A DNA stretch of 64,000 bases, taken from the NCBI GenBank assembly GCA_021800165.1, contig JAJYZF010000001.1, positions 1 through 64,000 of the forward strand, written 5' to 3'. Shown here in pieces: positions 17,999-27,134 of this stretch (within the stretch, counting starts at the first letter, position 1; each line of letters starts with the position of its first letter). Position numbers and translations under genes: made by a program. A model generated the notes under the pieces. That model worked only from the letters and a program-made list of their open reading frames with translations, made no database searches and had not been told where the DNA came from. The stretch comes from Planctomycetota bacterium (lineage in GTDB: Bacteria > Planctomycetota > Phycisphaerae > WQYP01).

Positions 17999-18361
17999 GG
18001 GCTATTTCCGGGCGATTTTTCGCAGCCGTTGGGAGCGCGGCTGCGGCTCGCGCGACGGTTCCGGCTGTCCCGATTGTATCGGGATACCGCCGGCCCGAGG
18101 CCGGTATCGGGCGAGTCGGGGGTCGGGCGCGCGGGTGTGCCGTGGAATAACACCGCGACTGGAGGGCCTAGCCGGAGAATGCGCGGTGGGGCCTGTTGGG
18201 CAGTTGTTAGCGTGGCGGAACTTCCAAAGCCAAACTTGCCAGGGCAGCCGTTGGACCGGTATTATGCATACGCGGATGGCGAACACATCAACCTGGTCCG
18301 GCCTGCCAAGCGATCAGGGTCAGCCGAAGGGCCGCAGGCCATAAATTTGCTGGAGAAATGC
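17999..18361. other. Hairpin-rich intergenic region before hisI
   Basis: No gene is supported. CCCGAT-TGT-ATCGGG (18069-18083) forms a hairpin, and ATACC/GGTAT arms (18084-18107) enclose a second. They are followed by GCGAGTCGGGGGTCGGG (18111-18127), which recurs almost identically at 46314-46330 after another hairpin. Probably a small dispersed palindromic repeat. Confidence 0.4.
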
Positions 18362-18787
18362 ATGACTACATCGAAAAACGCCCGTGAACTGGGCAACGAA
18401 CTGGATTTGAAACTTGACGCGCAGGGCCTTTTTACCGTGGTTACCGTTGATGTCGATACCCATCAGGTATTGATGGTGGCGTTCATGAACCGTGAAGCGT
18501 TGAGCAAAACCATGGAAACGGGCAAGGCTACTTATTGGAGCCGTTCGCGGAACAAGTTCTGGGTGAAGGGGGAAGAAAGCGGCCACGTTCAGCAGGTGCA
18601 GGAAATTCTGGTGGATTGCGACCAGGATGCGCTGGTGCTGAAAGTTCGCCAGCAGGGCGTGGCCTGTCATAATGGTTATCGTTCCTGCTTTTATCGTCGG
18701 GTGTTGCCCACGGCCAATGGCGGCGGCAAAGCTTTGGAATTTATCGCCAAGCCGGAAATTGATCCCAAGGCCGTTTATCGGCACTAA
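18362..18787 (+). CDS. hisI: Phosphoribosyl-AMP cyclohydrolase
   Basis: Opens the adenine ring of PR-AMP, the third step of histidine synthesis; a zinc- and magnesium-dependent cytoplasmic enzyme. The 141-residue protein is the stand-alone HisI form without the HisE pyrophosphohydrolase domain. Signature residues are YWSRSRNKFW, KGEESGHVQQVQEI, the metal site in DCDQDALVLKV, and GVACHNGYRSCFYR with the zinc-binding cysteines. The start at 18362 (MTTSKNAREL) has GGAG about 7 bases upstream; the ORF track starts 111 codons earlier in non-homologous sequence. No other his genes are in the window. folE2 follows after 95 bases. Confidence 0.95.
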   Translation: MTTSKNARELGNELDLKLDAQGLFTVVTVDVDTHQVLMVAFMNREALSKTMETGKATYWSRSRNKFWVKGEESGHVQQVQEILVDCDQDALVLKVRQQGVACHNGYRSCFYRRVLPTANGGGKALEFIAKPEIDPKAVYRH

Positions 18788-18882
18788 TGGGTGGGGGGCG
18801 GCTATTTGCCTTTCCGCTGGAACAATCCTACGATTTGCCGGTGGCCGCGATTTGGCGTGGCCCACCAGGCTGGAGGATTTTT

Positions 18883-19734
18883 ATGATGGACGCCGGTTCC
18901 GGCAGCACCACGACAAGCGCCCAACAAGATGTTGCTCTGGCGGATGTGCAAGGGGCATCGGACCAGCGCAATGTGGCCATTGATAAAGTGGGTGTGCGCG
19001 CGGTGCGTTATCCGATCACGCTCAAGGAGCGCGGCGGCGGGGAACAATCTACTGTGGCCAGCATCAATTTGTATGTGTCGTTGCCGAAGCATAAAAAAGG
19101 TACGCACATGAGCCGGTTTCTGGAAATTCTCAATCGGCATCACCGCAGCATTACGCCAGCCCAGATTATCCCCATTCTCCACGAGATGAAAACCCGTCTG
19201 CTGGCGACCGATGCGCACATTCAAATGAGCTTTCCGTATTTCATCGAAAAGGCCGCGCCGGTCACCGGGGCCCGCGGCTTGATGGATTATTTATGTTCTT
19301 TTGAAGGCACCAGCAACGGAGCCGACGACTTCATTTTAGGGGTTAAGGTTCCCGCGACGTCGTTGTGTCCGTGCAGCAAGGAAATTTCGGCGTATGGTGC
19401 CCACAACCAGCGTTGCGAGATCACGGCGCGGGTGCGTTTCAAGGGGTTGTTGTGGATTGAAGATTTGGTAGCGATTATGGAAGGGGCGGCGAGTTCGCCG
19501 GTGTATGCGGTGCTGAAACGGCCGGATGAAAAATATGTGACCGAACGGGCTTATGAGAACCCGAAATTTGTGGAAGACATCATTCGCGATCTGGCCCTGG
19601 CGATGGAAAAAGAACCGCGGATCACCTGGTACAGCATCGAAAGTGAAAACTTTGAATCGATCCACAACCACAATGCCTACGCCCAGATCGAGCGGCAGAA
19701 GACGGATTCTGCCGTAGCGGGGCGCAAAAGGTAA
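18883..19734 (+). CDS. folE2: GTP cyclohydrolase IB (FolE2)
   Basis: Converts GTP to dihydroneopterin triphosphate, the entry step to folate (and queuosine in many bacteria). It is the metal-flexible alternative to FolE and is often used when zinc is scarce. The 283-residue product has the family core HHRSITPAQIIPILHEMKTR and the Cys-containing active-site stretch TSLCPCSKEISAYGAHNQRC. The start at 18883 is set by GGAGG 6 bases upstream of ATGATG. It sits between hisI and msrA. No Zur-like operator was recognised upstream. Confidence 0.94.
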   Translation: MMDAGSGSTTTSAQQDVALADVQGASDQRNVAIDKVGVRAVRYPITLKERGGGEQSTVASINLYVSLPKHKKGTHMSRFLEILNRHHRSITPAQIIPILHEMKTRLLATDAHIQMSFPYFIEKAAPVTGARGLMDYLCSFEGTSNGADDFILGVKVPATSLCPCSKEISAYGAHNQRCEITARVRFKGLLWIEDLVAIMEGAASSPVYAVLKRPDEKYVTERAYENPKFVEDIIRDLALAMEKEPRITWYSIESENFESIHNHNAYAQIERQKTDSAVAGRKR

Positions 19735-19789
19735 TCGTTGGCCAAGGCAAAAATGTACCTGACCCCTTTTATGCAGCGGAGCTTTTACC

Positions 19790-20326
19790 ATGGCCGATTT
19801 CGAACGGGCTGATTTTGGAGCGGGTTGCTTTTGGGGGGTGGAGGCCACCTTTCGGCAAGTGCCGGGGGTGGTTGATGTGGCCTGCGGTTACGAAGGTGGC
19901 CATTTGGAAAAGCCCACCTATGGCGAGGTTTGTACGGGCCGCACCGGCCATGCCGAAGTGGTGCAGGTGCTTTACGATCCGGCGCAGGTAAGCTACCAGC
20001 GGCTTTTGGAGGTATTTTTTGAAAATCACGATCCGACCACGCTGAATTCTCAGGGGCCGGACCATGGCACCCAATACCGCAGCGTGGTGTTTTATCACAA
20101 CGCGGAACAAAAAGGACTGGCGGAAGCGGAAAAGCAGCGTCGTGAAGCCGGCGGGCAGTACGCATCGGCGGTGGTGACCGCCATTGAACCCGCCGCGAGA
20201 TTCTATCGGGCCGAAGAGTATCACCAGCGTTATTTTGAACTGCGCGGCATCAGCCATTTATGTCATCTGGGAAATGGAAAAAAGCCCGGCCATGTCGCGC
20301 CACCCATCACGGCCAAGCAGATTTAA
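19790..20326 (+). CDS. msrA: Peptide methionine sulfoxide reductase A
   Basis: Reduces the S form of methionine sulfoxide in proteins and as free amino acid. 178 residues with the catalytic GAGCFWG motif at about 11-17 near the N-terminus, then [25 protein letters not shown] and HGTQYRS, all typical. No signal peptide, so cytoplasmic. GGAG lies about 9 bases before the ATG. msrB begins 28 bases downstream, so both stereoisomers of the damage are repaired from one operon. Confidence 0.97.
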   Translation: MADFERADFGAGCFWGVEATFRQVPGVVDVACGYEGGHLEKPTYGEVCTGRTGHAEVVQVLYDPAQVSYQRLLEVFFENHDPTTLNSQGPDHGTQYRSVVFYHNAEQKGLAEAEKQRREAGGQYASAVVTAIEPAARFYRAEEYHQRYFELRGISHLCHLGNGKKPGHVAPPITAKQI

Positions 20327-20354
20327 TGTGGGCATCTTAAAAGGAGTTTACCCG

Positions 20355-20834
20355 ATGAGCGTTGATCCTAAGCCGCAGGCCGCGGCATCCGCCTGCAAGA
20401 CCGATGCGTCATCTTCGTGCGGCCGCACCCATTGGCAAAGCCGCAGCGATGCCCAGTGGCGGGCGATTCTTACCCCGGAACAATATCGCATCGCCCGCGA
20501 GGCCGGAACTGAAAGTCCTTTCACGGGCAAATATTGGAACACCAAGACACCGGGAACGTATCGCTGTGCGTGCTGCGGGCAGGATTTATTCGCCTCCGAG
20601 ACCAAGTTTAATTCGGGCACGGGCTGGCCGAGTTTCTATGCTCCCATCGCGGTCGAGGCGGTGACGGAGCATGTGGATGATGCCCACGGGATGGTACGTA
20701 CGGAAGTGCGCTGCGCCCGGTGCGCGGCTCATCTGGGGCACGTATTTCACGATGGTCCCGCCCCCACGCATCGCCGGTACTGTATGAATTCCGCATCGCT
20801 GGAACTGGTGGCGGGCGGGGAAAAGCGGTCTTGA
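20355..20834 (+). CDS. msrB: Peptide methionine sulfoxide reductase B
   Basis: Reduces the R form of methionine sulfoxide. The 159-residue product has two CxxC zinc pairs (CACC and CARC), GTGWPSF, the HLGHVF segment and the catalytic Cys in RYCMNSASL. The start at 20355 follows AAGGAG with 8-9 bases spacing; the ORF track begins inside msrA. The first ~28 residues are a Ser/Ala/Cys-containing extension ahead of the MsrB domain. Forms an operon with msrA. Confidence 0.97.
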   Translation: MSVDPKPQAAASACKTDASSSCGRTHWQSRSDAQWRAILTPEQYRIAREAGTESPFTGKYWNTKTPGTYRCACCGQDLFASETKFNSGTGWPSFYAPIAVEAVTEHVDDAHGMVRTEVRCARCAAHLGHVFHDGPAPTHRRYCMNSASLELVAGGEKRS

Positions 20835-20919
20835 TCGGGAGAGAACCGGTGCCCGGCCTGGTGGGCGTATTGCGGCGGACCGGCAGGGCGCTTCCGCGGA
20901 GGCGAGGATATCATCTGCC

Positions 20920-21762
20920 ATGCTGATTCGTTGCACATGTTTTAATGGCGTGGTGGTTTACCAGTCACCCCGGCTTTTGGAAATGGGTGTGAAGCACGCA
21001 TTTTCTACGCGGATCGGGGGTGTTTCGCGGCCGCCGTTTGATTCGCTGAACCTCGGCAACCCGATGGAGAGCGACTGCCAGGATAGCGCCGCCAACATCG
21101 GCGAAAATTACCGCCGACTGCTGGCCGGCGTGGGTCTGTCTGTGGCGGTGCGGGCGTGGGTGCGGCAGGTGCATGGGTGCGGCGTGGCGGTGCTGGAAGA
21201 AGCATCCCGTGGACGACCGGGGTTAACGCGGACCGACGAAGTCCCCCCGGACTTTCAGGGCACGTTGGCGGCGGATGCCATTATTTGCAGCCGAGAGAAT
21301 GTGGTGGCGACCATGCGCATTGCCGATTGTGTGCCGATACTGCTGGCGGCGGGCCGCGGACGGGTGGTGGCGGCGGTGCATGCCGGCTGGCGCGGGGTGG
21401 CGGGCAATGTGGTCGCAAGCACCATGGACAAGCTGGAGCAGATGGGCATTGCACCGGGCGAAGTGATTGCCGCCATTGGGCCGGCGATAGGGCGAGACTT
21501 TTTTATGGTGAACAGCGATGTGACCACGGCCTTGCTGCAGGCGGATCTGGCGGAAGCGATTGTGCATGATTCCGGCCGCCAGGATCGCGTGGACCTGAAC
21601 CTGGCGGTGCGGCGGCAATTGGCCCGGCGTGGGGTGGCCCAAATGGATTTTGGCGATTATTGTACGTATCGCGATAAAGAGGAATTCTTTTCGCATCGGC
21701 GGGAGTCCGGCCGCACCGGAAGAATGGCGGCGGTGATTGCGCCCACGTGCATCCACGGTTGA
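20920..21762 (+). CDS. pgeF: Purine nucleoside phosphorylase / laccase-domain protein (PgeF/YfiH family)
   Basis: 280 residues with the family motifs NLGNPMES, a His in VRQVHG, ADCVPILL, VHAGWRG, and the C-terminal FFSHRRESGRTGRM. These supply the His/Cys metal ligands. The family was first described as polyphenol oxidases; members act on purine nucleosides, and E. coli YfiH helps correct peptidoglycan precursors. Which applies here is unknown. It lies 85 bases downstream of msrB on the same strand and converges with the HAD gene. No signal peptide. Confidence 0.9.
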   Translation: MLIRCTCFNGVVVYQSPRLLEMGVKHAFSTRIGGVSRPPFDSLNLGNPMESDCQDSAANIGENYRRLLAGVGLSVAVRAWVRQVHGCGVAVLEEASRGRPGLTRTDEVPPDFQGTLAADAIICSRENVVATMRIADCVPILLAAGRGRVVAAVHAGWRGVAGNVVASTMDKLEQMGIAPGEVIAAIGPAIGRDFFMVNSDVTTALLQADLAEAIVHDSGRQDRVDLNLAVRRQLARRGVAQMDFGDYCTYRDKEEFFSHRRESGRTGRMAAVIAPTCIHG

Positions 21763-21846
21763 TGCCGGCGGCAGCGCGGTATTCAATGAGGACGTGGAGG
21801 TCGGTCAATTCGCGGGGCCATAGCGGCGGAACGCAGAAGGTTTCGT

Positions 21847-22554
21847 CTACAGTTGCAGCCAGAGCCGCAATTGCCCGGGTTGCAGATGGCTCAAATCGGG
21901 CAGGGCAAAATCCGCCCAGGTTTTTACCTTTTCCAGCGGGCTGGAGGTGGCCACGCCGAGGACGCGCAGGCCGGCATCGTGGGCGGCTGCGGCACCGCCG
22001 GCGGTATCTTCAATCACCAGGCTGCGAGCTTTATCCAATTCGCCATTGCCCTGCAATTGCAGGGTGTCAAAGGCCCGGCGGTATCCTTCGGGATCGGGCT
22101 TGCCATGGCGGACATCCTCGATGGCCACGATGGCCTGAAAAAGGTCTTGTAAATGAAAAGCGGCCAGAATGCGGAGAATTTCCACCCGTCTGGCTCCGGA
22201 ACATATCGCCAGCGGCACGTGCCATCCGGTGAGACTGGCCAGGGTACTGGTGACGCCGGCCAGCGGGGCGCTGATCTGGGAAAGCTCGGTGTCCATGATA
22301 TGGTCTTTGAGGGCACACAGCTCGTTGAGCAGCGGCTCGGAGGCATTTAGTCCGGCATCGCGCAAGATACAGGCAAAGCCTTCGCGATTGCCAAAGGCAA
22401 TGTAGCGCTGGTAGTAAGAGGCGGGGGCAATGCGCACGCGAGTGCCGAGCTTGTCGGCGAGGCGCAGCAGGGCTTCGTTGTAGGCGATAAGGTGCTGGGC
22501 TTCAGTGTCGGCGATGACGCCGTCAAAATCAAAAATCACGCAACTGCGGGCCAT
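21847..22554 (-). CDS. HAD family hydrolase, beta-phosphoglucomutase-like
   Basis: 235 residues with all four HAD motifs: DFDGVIADTE (about 9-18, Asp nucleophile and acid/base), CSGARR (motif II), KPDPEGYRRA (motif III Lys) and VIEDTAGGAAAAHDAG (motif IV). A helical cap lies between motifs I and II, subfamily I as in beta-phosphoglucomutase and phosphoglycolate phosphatase. The substrate is therefore a small phosphorylated metabolite, probably a sugar phosphate; specificity cannot be read from sequence. GGGG lies upstream of the ATG. It converges with pgeF. Confidence 0.88.
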   Translation of the reverse strand: MARSCVIFDFDGVIADTEAQHLIAYNEALLRLADKLGTRVRIAPASYYQRYIAFGNREGFACILRDAGLNASEPLLNELCALKDHIMDTELSQISAPLAGVTSTLASLTGWHVPLAICSGARRVEILRILAAFHLQDLFQAIVAIEDVRHGKPDPEGYRRAFDTLQLQGNGELDKARSLVIEDTAGGAAAAHDAGLRVLGVATSSPLEKVKTWADFALPDLSHLQPGQLRLWLQL

Positions 22555-22632
22555 GGTTTTATTTCCCCAAAGGGGCTTTTATAACCGCACAGTGCATTGA
22601 TGAAAACCCCGGAAACAGATTTGCCGGGTGCG

Positions 22633-23082
22633 TTAATGCCGGGTATTTCGGCGCGGGTGAATGACGATGGTGCCGACATCGGTCGATTCCCCGCTGGAAA
22701 CGTGAATGATCTTGCGCAGCCTGCCCATACCCACCCCGCGCAGCATGGCCAGAATGCGATACCTGCCAGCAGGTGCGTTATTGACGGTGAAGGTGCCGTC
22801 GTCGGCGGTGCGCGTGATGCCGGTAACCGCCCAGATGGTCTGGCCGGGCTGGATGTCTTTGAGTACGCGACCCAGTGGTTTATGCCGACTCACATTGCGG
22901 GGTATCTTGATCAACCGGACGATAGCGCCGGCCACCGCGTGGCCCCCGCTATCGACCACTTTGCCGGTGATGCCGCCGGTTGGTGCGGCATCTACGGCGG
23001 CCCGGCTAAGTGAAGCGGAGGCCGATAATCCCAAGGCCAGAGCCAATACGACCGCTAGGGTGGGGCTGGATAGAATACCCAT
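22633..23082 (-). CDS. Exported carboxypeptidase-regulatory-like domain protein
   Basis: 149 residues. A signal peptide (about 7-28, ending SRAA) is followed by one Ig-like domain of the carboxypeptidase-regulatory type. Its hallmark is ITGKVVDSGGHAVAGAIVRL, then DDGTFTVNNAPAGRYRILA. Such domains are common in secreted planctomycete proteins and probably serve in adhesion or complex assembly; there is no enzyme motif. The start at 23082 replaces the ORF-track start because the signal peptide begins there, with GGAG about 10 bases upstream. Confidence 0.75.
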   Translation of the reverse strand: MGILSSPTLAVVLALALGLSASASLSRAAVDAAPTGGITGKVVDSGGHAVAGAIVRLIKIPRNVSRHKPLGRVLKDIQPGQTIWAVTGITRTADDGTFTVNNAPAGRYRILAMLRGVGMGRLRKIIHVSSGESTDVGTIVIHPRRNTRH

Positions 23083-23286
23083 GATTGAACACTCCGAAAT
23101 TTTAAGATTGCAGGCGTCAACGAGGCCGGTCCCCAACGGCCGGTTTCACCTCGGACGGTCTTGCTGGGCCAAACGGATGCGGGCGGGTTTGGTTGCAAGC
23201 GGCGCGGGGGATGGATGCCAAGAGGATGGATGTGCCCTACAATTTGGCCCCGGGGTTTGACCTGGCGGAACGACCATGAGGAAACT

Positions 23287-24375
23287 ATGCGACCCAAGCT
23301 GGATAGTGATGTGTGGAATGGATGCCGGATATTGTTGGTCGTGGCCACGCTGCTTACAGCCGGCACGCTGGCGGGTTGCAGCGGCTATTGGGCGCGGCGG
23401 CAGGCGGCCCAGGCCTTGGCTCATTTATCACTGATTCGGACCGCCCATTACGCTATTTTCACCTCCATCCACAATGCCCGTGAGCGGAGGATGCTGGGTC
23501 AGGTGCTGGAGGCGGATTACGCCCGCTTTAAGCGTCTGGTGCCGGGGGCGACGCCGGCGCTGCCGCTGCACGGATACGTATTTGCCGATAGAACCCAGTG
23601 GGCAATGTACACGCGCCGGGCGCATCCGGTGCTGGCCCCCATTTATCTGCGGATTATCGCCGGTGGTTATACCCGGAAACGGGTTTTTGCGCTGTACCGC
23701 CTGACCCCATCGGAGATGTTTTCGGTGGCCGCGCACGAAGCCTGGCACCAGTTCAGCTATGCTTCGCTGAAGGATCATTTGCCGGCCTGGCTGGATGAAG
23801 GTTTGGCGTCGCAAAATGAGGCCATCGCCTGGCATGATGGCCAACCGGTGTTTGAACCCTGGCTTAATTATCCACGGTGGCATGCGCTAAAGCAGGCCGC
23901 CGCAGCCCGCCAATTATGGCCGCTGAAAAAAATCATCACCACCCAGGCGGGCTATGTGGTGACGCGCGGGCCGCAGCGCATTGCCACTTATTACGGACAG
24001 ATTTGGTCGCTGTCTTTATTTCTGGAACACAGCCGCTATCGTCCGCGGCTGCTGCGTTTGCTGGAGGCGGCGCGGCGGGGTCGCTTGACGCGCTTGCTGC
24101 GGCAGGCCGGCCTGACCGCGCAGGACATTGCCGCGGGCACGGTGAGCTGGAACCAGCGGGCCGGACCTATTTTCATGCGGGCTTATCTGACGCCAAAAAT
24201 CAGCACGCTGGATCATGCGTATAGAGCGTTTGTAAAGCGCCTGGTGTCCACCTGGCCGCCGCCGCAGGCGCGGCGGCGCTACCCCATTCATTGGTGGAAA
24301 GGTGCCGGCCCGCAGGATATTGCCACCGCGTTAAAACAGCAGACGCGGCTGAATCTGCTAACCGGCGGGCATTAA
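23287..24375 (+). CDS. Lipoprotein with gluzincin-type HExxH metallopeptidase motif
   Basis: 362 residues. The signal ends in the lipobox TLAGC, so the protein should be a lipoprotein. The motif AHEAWHQF (HExxH) lies mid-protein, and about 20 residues later LDEGLAS supplies a candidate third zinc ligand Glu. This arrangement fits the DUF1570/peptidase-MA-like gluzincin proteins common in planctomycetes. A protease role is inferred. The start at 23287 has GAGGAAA about 5 bases upstream; the ORF track starts 42 codons earlier. It converges with the 519-residue membrane gene. Confidence 0.72.
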   Translation: MRPKLDSDVWNGCRILLVVATLLTAGTLAGCSGYWARRQAAQALAHLSLIRTAHYAIFTSIHNARERRMLGQVLEADYARFKRLVPGATPALPLHGYVFADRTQWAMYTRRAHPVLAPIYLRIIAGGYTRKRVFALYRLTPSEMFSVAAHEAWHQFSYASLKDHLPAWLDEGLASQNEAIAWHDGQPVFEPWLNYPRWHALKQAAAARQLWPLKKIITTQAGYVVTRGPQRIATYYGQIWSLSLFLEHSRYRPRLLRLLEAARRGRLTRLLRQAGLTAQDIAAGTVSWNQRAGPIFMRAYLTPKISTLDHAYRAFVKRLVSTWPPPQARRRYPIHWWKGAGPQDIATALKQQTRLNLLTGGH

Positions 24376-24470
24376 GAACTTGACTTGGTGGGTGATGGGA
24401 GCCGGTGGCTGTGCTCGGCTGGCGAGATGGGAAGAAGCTCTCGCTGGTTCTTAAAACACGCGCGTGGGAG

Positions 24471-26030
24471 TTAGTGCCGGGCTGCGGTGGGGAGGAAATT
24501 GATGACGCGCAATGACGCCGGCAATTTGGGGGAAACCTCCAGAAGATAATTGTGGCTGGCCGAAAAATTCAGGGCAAACCAGCAGCGCAAGGCCACACGC
24601 ACAGCGGGCGGCTCATTTTGGGTCCACAAATTAAAGGCCATTTCATGGGTGGGATTGGTGAGAGGAAAGATCCGGCCGGCAACCATAAAGACACATCGGC
24701 GGGGATGCCATTGCAAGGCCCGCATGTGGGTTAGCCAGGAGGCGAAATGGTCGGGCGATGGACGGCGAGGCTGGGGCGGATGGAGTTGCACGTACGTGCA
24801 TAGTACCGGTTGTACGGCACCGGGCGGCAGGAAGAGTTCCAGCGAACCGCCGCGGCGCTGCAAGTTGATGCGCGCGTGCAGCGCGAACCACTGCCGGGCC
24901 GAGGCCACTAACGGCAGTGGCGGGAGCGGCCCGTTATGGGTCAGGTGCAAAGTTTGGCCACGGGGCGAGCCGGCCAGATCAAGCCGGCTTATGCGGGCAA
25001 GCTCTCCGGGCACGCATTGGCTGGTCCAGCGGCAACGGGCTAGAAATTGCGGCTCAGGCGGCGTTAGCCATAGCGTGGCGGCAGCGGCAAATAGCGCAAA
25101 GATCAGCACCAGCAGGCCCAGGCCGAGCCATGGACGGGGGCTTGCCAGGCGCGTGAGAAGAATCAGGATCAGTCCAACGGGAATACAAGCCCAAACCAGG
25201 ATGGTCCAGGTGTGGGGTGCGGCCAGCGGCGGCAGATGGGTTTGGCCGAGTCTCCAGATCACCAGGGGAAGCTCTTGGCGGCTTAAGCCCGATGGAGAGG
25301 GGGTCATCCAAAAATCTTTAGAATCTTGCAGCGGCTTCCAGAGTCCCGAAGACATTCGGGATTGAAACCGGCGTGGCGGCACGGCCCCGTGATAGATCAG
25401 CACGATGTTGGCTGAAAGCAGAGCCAAAACGCGCTTCAGGGGGAGGCTGCGCAGAGTGTGGGCGTTTAGCAGAAGATAGCGGCAGGCCGCCAAAGCCAAA
25501 ACGGGGGTGTGCAGCAATTGCCGCTGGGAAATGGGCATGGCGGCGAGCACCCGCGGCGTAAAGGCGTTGCCCAAGTTCGCCAGCCAATGGCGTGTTTGCG
25601 GGAAGGTGGCGATGGGGATTAAACCGTGGCCCACAGGGGGCCGGAAGACGGGAATGGTTGCGCGCCAGGTTTGGCCTGCCGGGGTGGCGATGGTCAAACG
25701 CACCGGCCAGGAACCGGCGGATAAATCATTGGGCTGTAAAAAGGGCAAGGGGAAGAGGGCGGCTTGTCGGCGAGATGAAAGGGTGCGGACGATGGCCGGG
25801 CCGCCACGGCCATCACGGATGCTGACGCGGCGGGGTTGGCCGCTGGTGGGCGGCAACAAGACGCGCAGGCAAGCCCATTGTCCCGCCCTGGGCGCGATGG
25901 GACAGGCCAAGCGGATGGTTGGACCATCGGGGTGGGCGGGCGCAGCGGCGTGGCTGTGGCCGGGGGTAAGACCCAGGAGCATGGGCCAGAGCAGCAGCGC
26001 GAGGCGGCGGCAGGTGCGAGGGAGCGGCAA
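24471..26030 (-). CDS. Predicted membrane protein with large extracytoplasmic domains
   Basis: About 519 residues. An N-terminal signal (LALLLWPMLLGL, ending SHAAA) and a large periplasmic region come first. Two adjacent transmembrane helices (TILVWACIPVGLILILLTRLA and LGLGLLVLIFALFAAAATLWL) lie at about 275-325, then a second beta-rich region. The layout recalls planctomycete proteins encoded near MoxR/vWA clusters, but no family was recognised. The ORF begins with TTG without a clear ribosome site, so the exact start is uncertain. Confidence 0.6.
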   Translation of the reverse strand: MPLPRTCRRLALLLWPMLLGLTPGHSHAAAPAHPDGPTIRLACPIAPRAGQWACLRVLLPPTSGQPRRVSIRDGRGGPAIVRTLSSRRQAALFPLPFLQPNDLSAGSWPVRLTIATPAGQTWRATIPVFRPPVGHGLIPIATFPQTRHWLANLGNAFTPRVLAAMPISQRQLLHTPVLALAACRYLLLNAHTLRSLPLKRVLALLSANIVLIYHGAVPPRRFQSRMSSGLWKPLQDSKDFWMTPSPSGLSRQELPLVIWRLGQTHLPPLAAPHTWTILVWACIPVGLILILLTRLASPRPWLGLGLLVLIFALFAAAATLWLTPPEPQFLARCRWTSQCVPGELARISRLDLAGSPRGQTLHLTHNGPLPPLPLVASARQWFALHARINLQRRGGSLELFLPPGAVQPVLCTYVQLHPPQPRRPSPDHFASWLTHMRALQWHPRRCVFMVAGRIFPLTNPTHEMAFNLWTQNEPPAVRVALRCWFALNFSASHNYLLEVSPKLPASLRVINFLPTAARH

Positions 26031-26162
26031 ACCGGAAAGTTGGTGTGCGGCGTTAATAGGATGGCACTCCGTAGGGCCGCGCCCTGACGATCAACGAGCG
26101 TCAAAGCGAAGATCAAGTCGGAGCCTGCGCAGAGTTGCCCTCACGGCCGGGCCGGGCCGGCG

Positions 26163-26465
26163 TTACTGCATGGTGGACCCGACATAAGGCAGCAGGCCGA
26201 GAAATCTGGCCCGTTTGATGGCGTCGGTAATCATGCGTTGTTCGAAGGCGGCAGCGCCGTTACGGGTGCGGGAAAGAATTTTTCCGTTGAGAGAAAGCAT
26301 CTTTTTTAAGGATTCCACATCCTTATAATCCACATAAACCTTGCCCAGGCTGCTGGTTTTAGCCACGCGCACGCGGGGACGTGAAAACGCTTGAAACCGC
26401 GGTTTGCGAGGGGCTGGTTTTCCGGATTTTCCAGAGGTCCGGCTGTTGGTTCTGCGAGGGGGCAT
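26163..26465 (-). CDS. rpsR: 30S ribosomal protein S18
   Basis: 100 residues. S18 binds the 30S platform with S6. Recognised by VDYKDVESLKKMLSLNGKILSRTRNG and the C-terminal AIKRARFLGLLPYV. An N-terminal extension of about 30 basic, Pro/Arg-rich residues makes it longer than the usual 75-80. The ATG at 26465 with AGG 5 bases upstream is preferred to the GTG two codons earlier. It lies 22 bases downstream of the ferredoxin gene rather than beside rpsF and rplI, an unusual context. Confidence 0.93.
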   Translation of the reverse strand: MPPRRTNSRTSGKSGKPAPRKPRFQAFSRPRVRVAKTSSLGKVYVDYKDVESLKKMLSLNGKILSRTRNGAAAFEQRMITDAIKRARFLGLLPYVGSTMQ

Positions 26466-26487
26466 AGGCACCTTTCATAACAGGGGA

Positions 26488-26751
26488 TTATTTTTTCTGG
26501 TAATGGGCGGCATTGATCTCGATGTACTTTTTCCATTCCGCCGGCACATCATCCACGGGGAAAATAGCCTTCACGGGACATTCATCCACACACAACCCGC
26601 AATCGATGCAGGTGTCGGGGTCGATATACAACTGGGTTTCCGGACCGAATTCCGTTTCATCCTTGCGTGGATGAATACAATCGACCGGACAAACCGCCAC
26701 ACACGCAGTGTCTTTAGTACCAATACACGGTTCGGCAATCACATGGGGCAT
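26488..26751 (-). CDS. fdxA: Ferredoxin, FdxA-type (two iron-sulfur clusters)
   Basis: 87 residues. The cysteine pattern has CIGTKDTACVAVCPVDCIHP near the N-terminus and a second CIDCGLCVDECP motif, as in 7Fe or 8Fe ferredoxins of the FdxA type. It is a soluble low-potential electron carrier. GGAG lies about 10 bases before the ATG. The gene is first in a two-gene unit with rpsR. An operator-like palindrome lies about 160 bases upstream, so it may be regulated. Confidence 0.92.
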   Translation of the reverse strand: MPHVIAEPCIGTKDTACVAVCPVDCIHPRKDETEFGPETQLYIDPDTCIDCGLCVDECPVKAIFPVDDVPAEWKKYIEINAAHYQKK

Positions 26752-27134
26752 ACGAGTTTAACTCCTTCGTCTATGCGGGGATATCCGTTGCCTGCGGGAA
26801 TCGCCGTCATCCTACGGGCAACTTACCGGTTCCCCCAAACCATTTATTATAAACAATGGGGCAGGAGATGCAAACCAGCGCTGGGGGGGAATGTGTTGTC
26901 AAGAAGTAGAAATGTCACCGTGACATTGATTCCCCGGCGGTGGGGCGGCCCCGCGTAGGCGCAGGGTGGCCTGATGAAAAACTCCTCGTGCGGTTCCTCC
27001 GCTCGCTGTTGCGCCGGAAAATGCCAATCGCCGCTGCGCGGAAAAGGTGCATCCCAAATTCTGGGCGGTCCAATTATACTCATCGGCGGTGCGGCTGGCC
27101 TTTGCCGCAGCGGAATCAATGGGCCTGTCCGGGT
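26752..27134. other. Intergenic region between fdxA and the KAP NTPase gene
   Basis: No gene is supported. It contains the promoter side of fdxA and the 3' side of the NTPase gene, which is also on the minus strand, plus the palindrome at 26911-26927. No clear terminator for the NTPase gene was found. Confidence 0.4.
26911..26927. promoter_or_regulatory. Operator-like perfect palindrome upstream of fdxA
   Basis: AATGTCAC-C-GTGACATT is a perfect 8+1+8 palindrome, typical in size of a dimeric repressor or activator site. It lies 160 bases upstream of the fdxA ATG and about 210 bases past the NTPase stop. The regulator is unknown. Confidence 0.45.
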
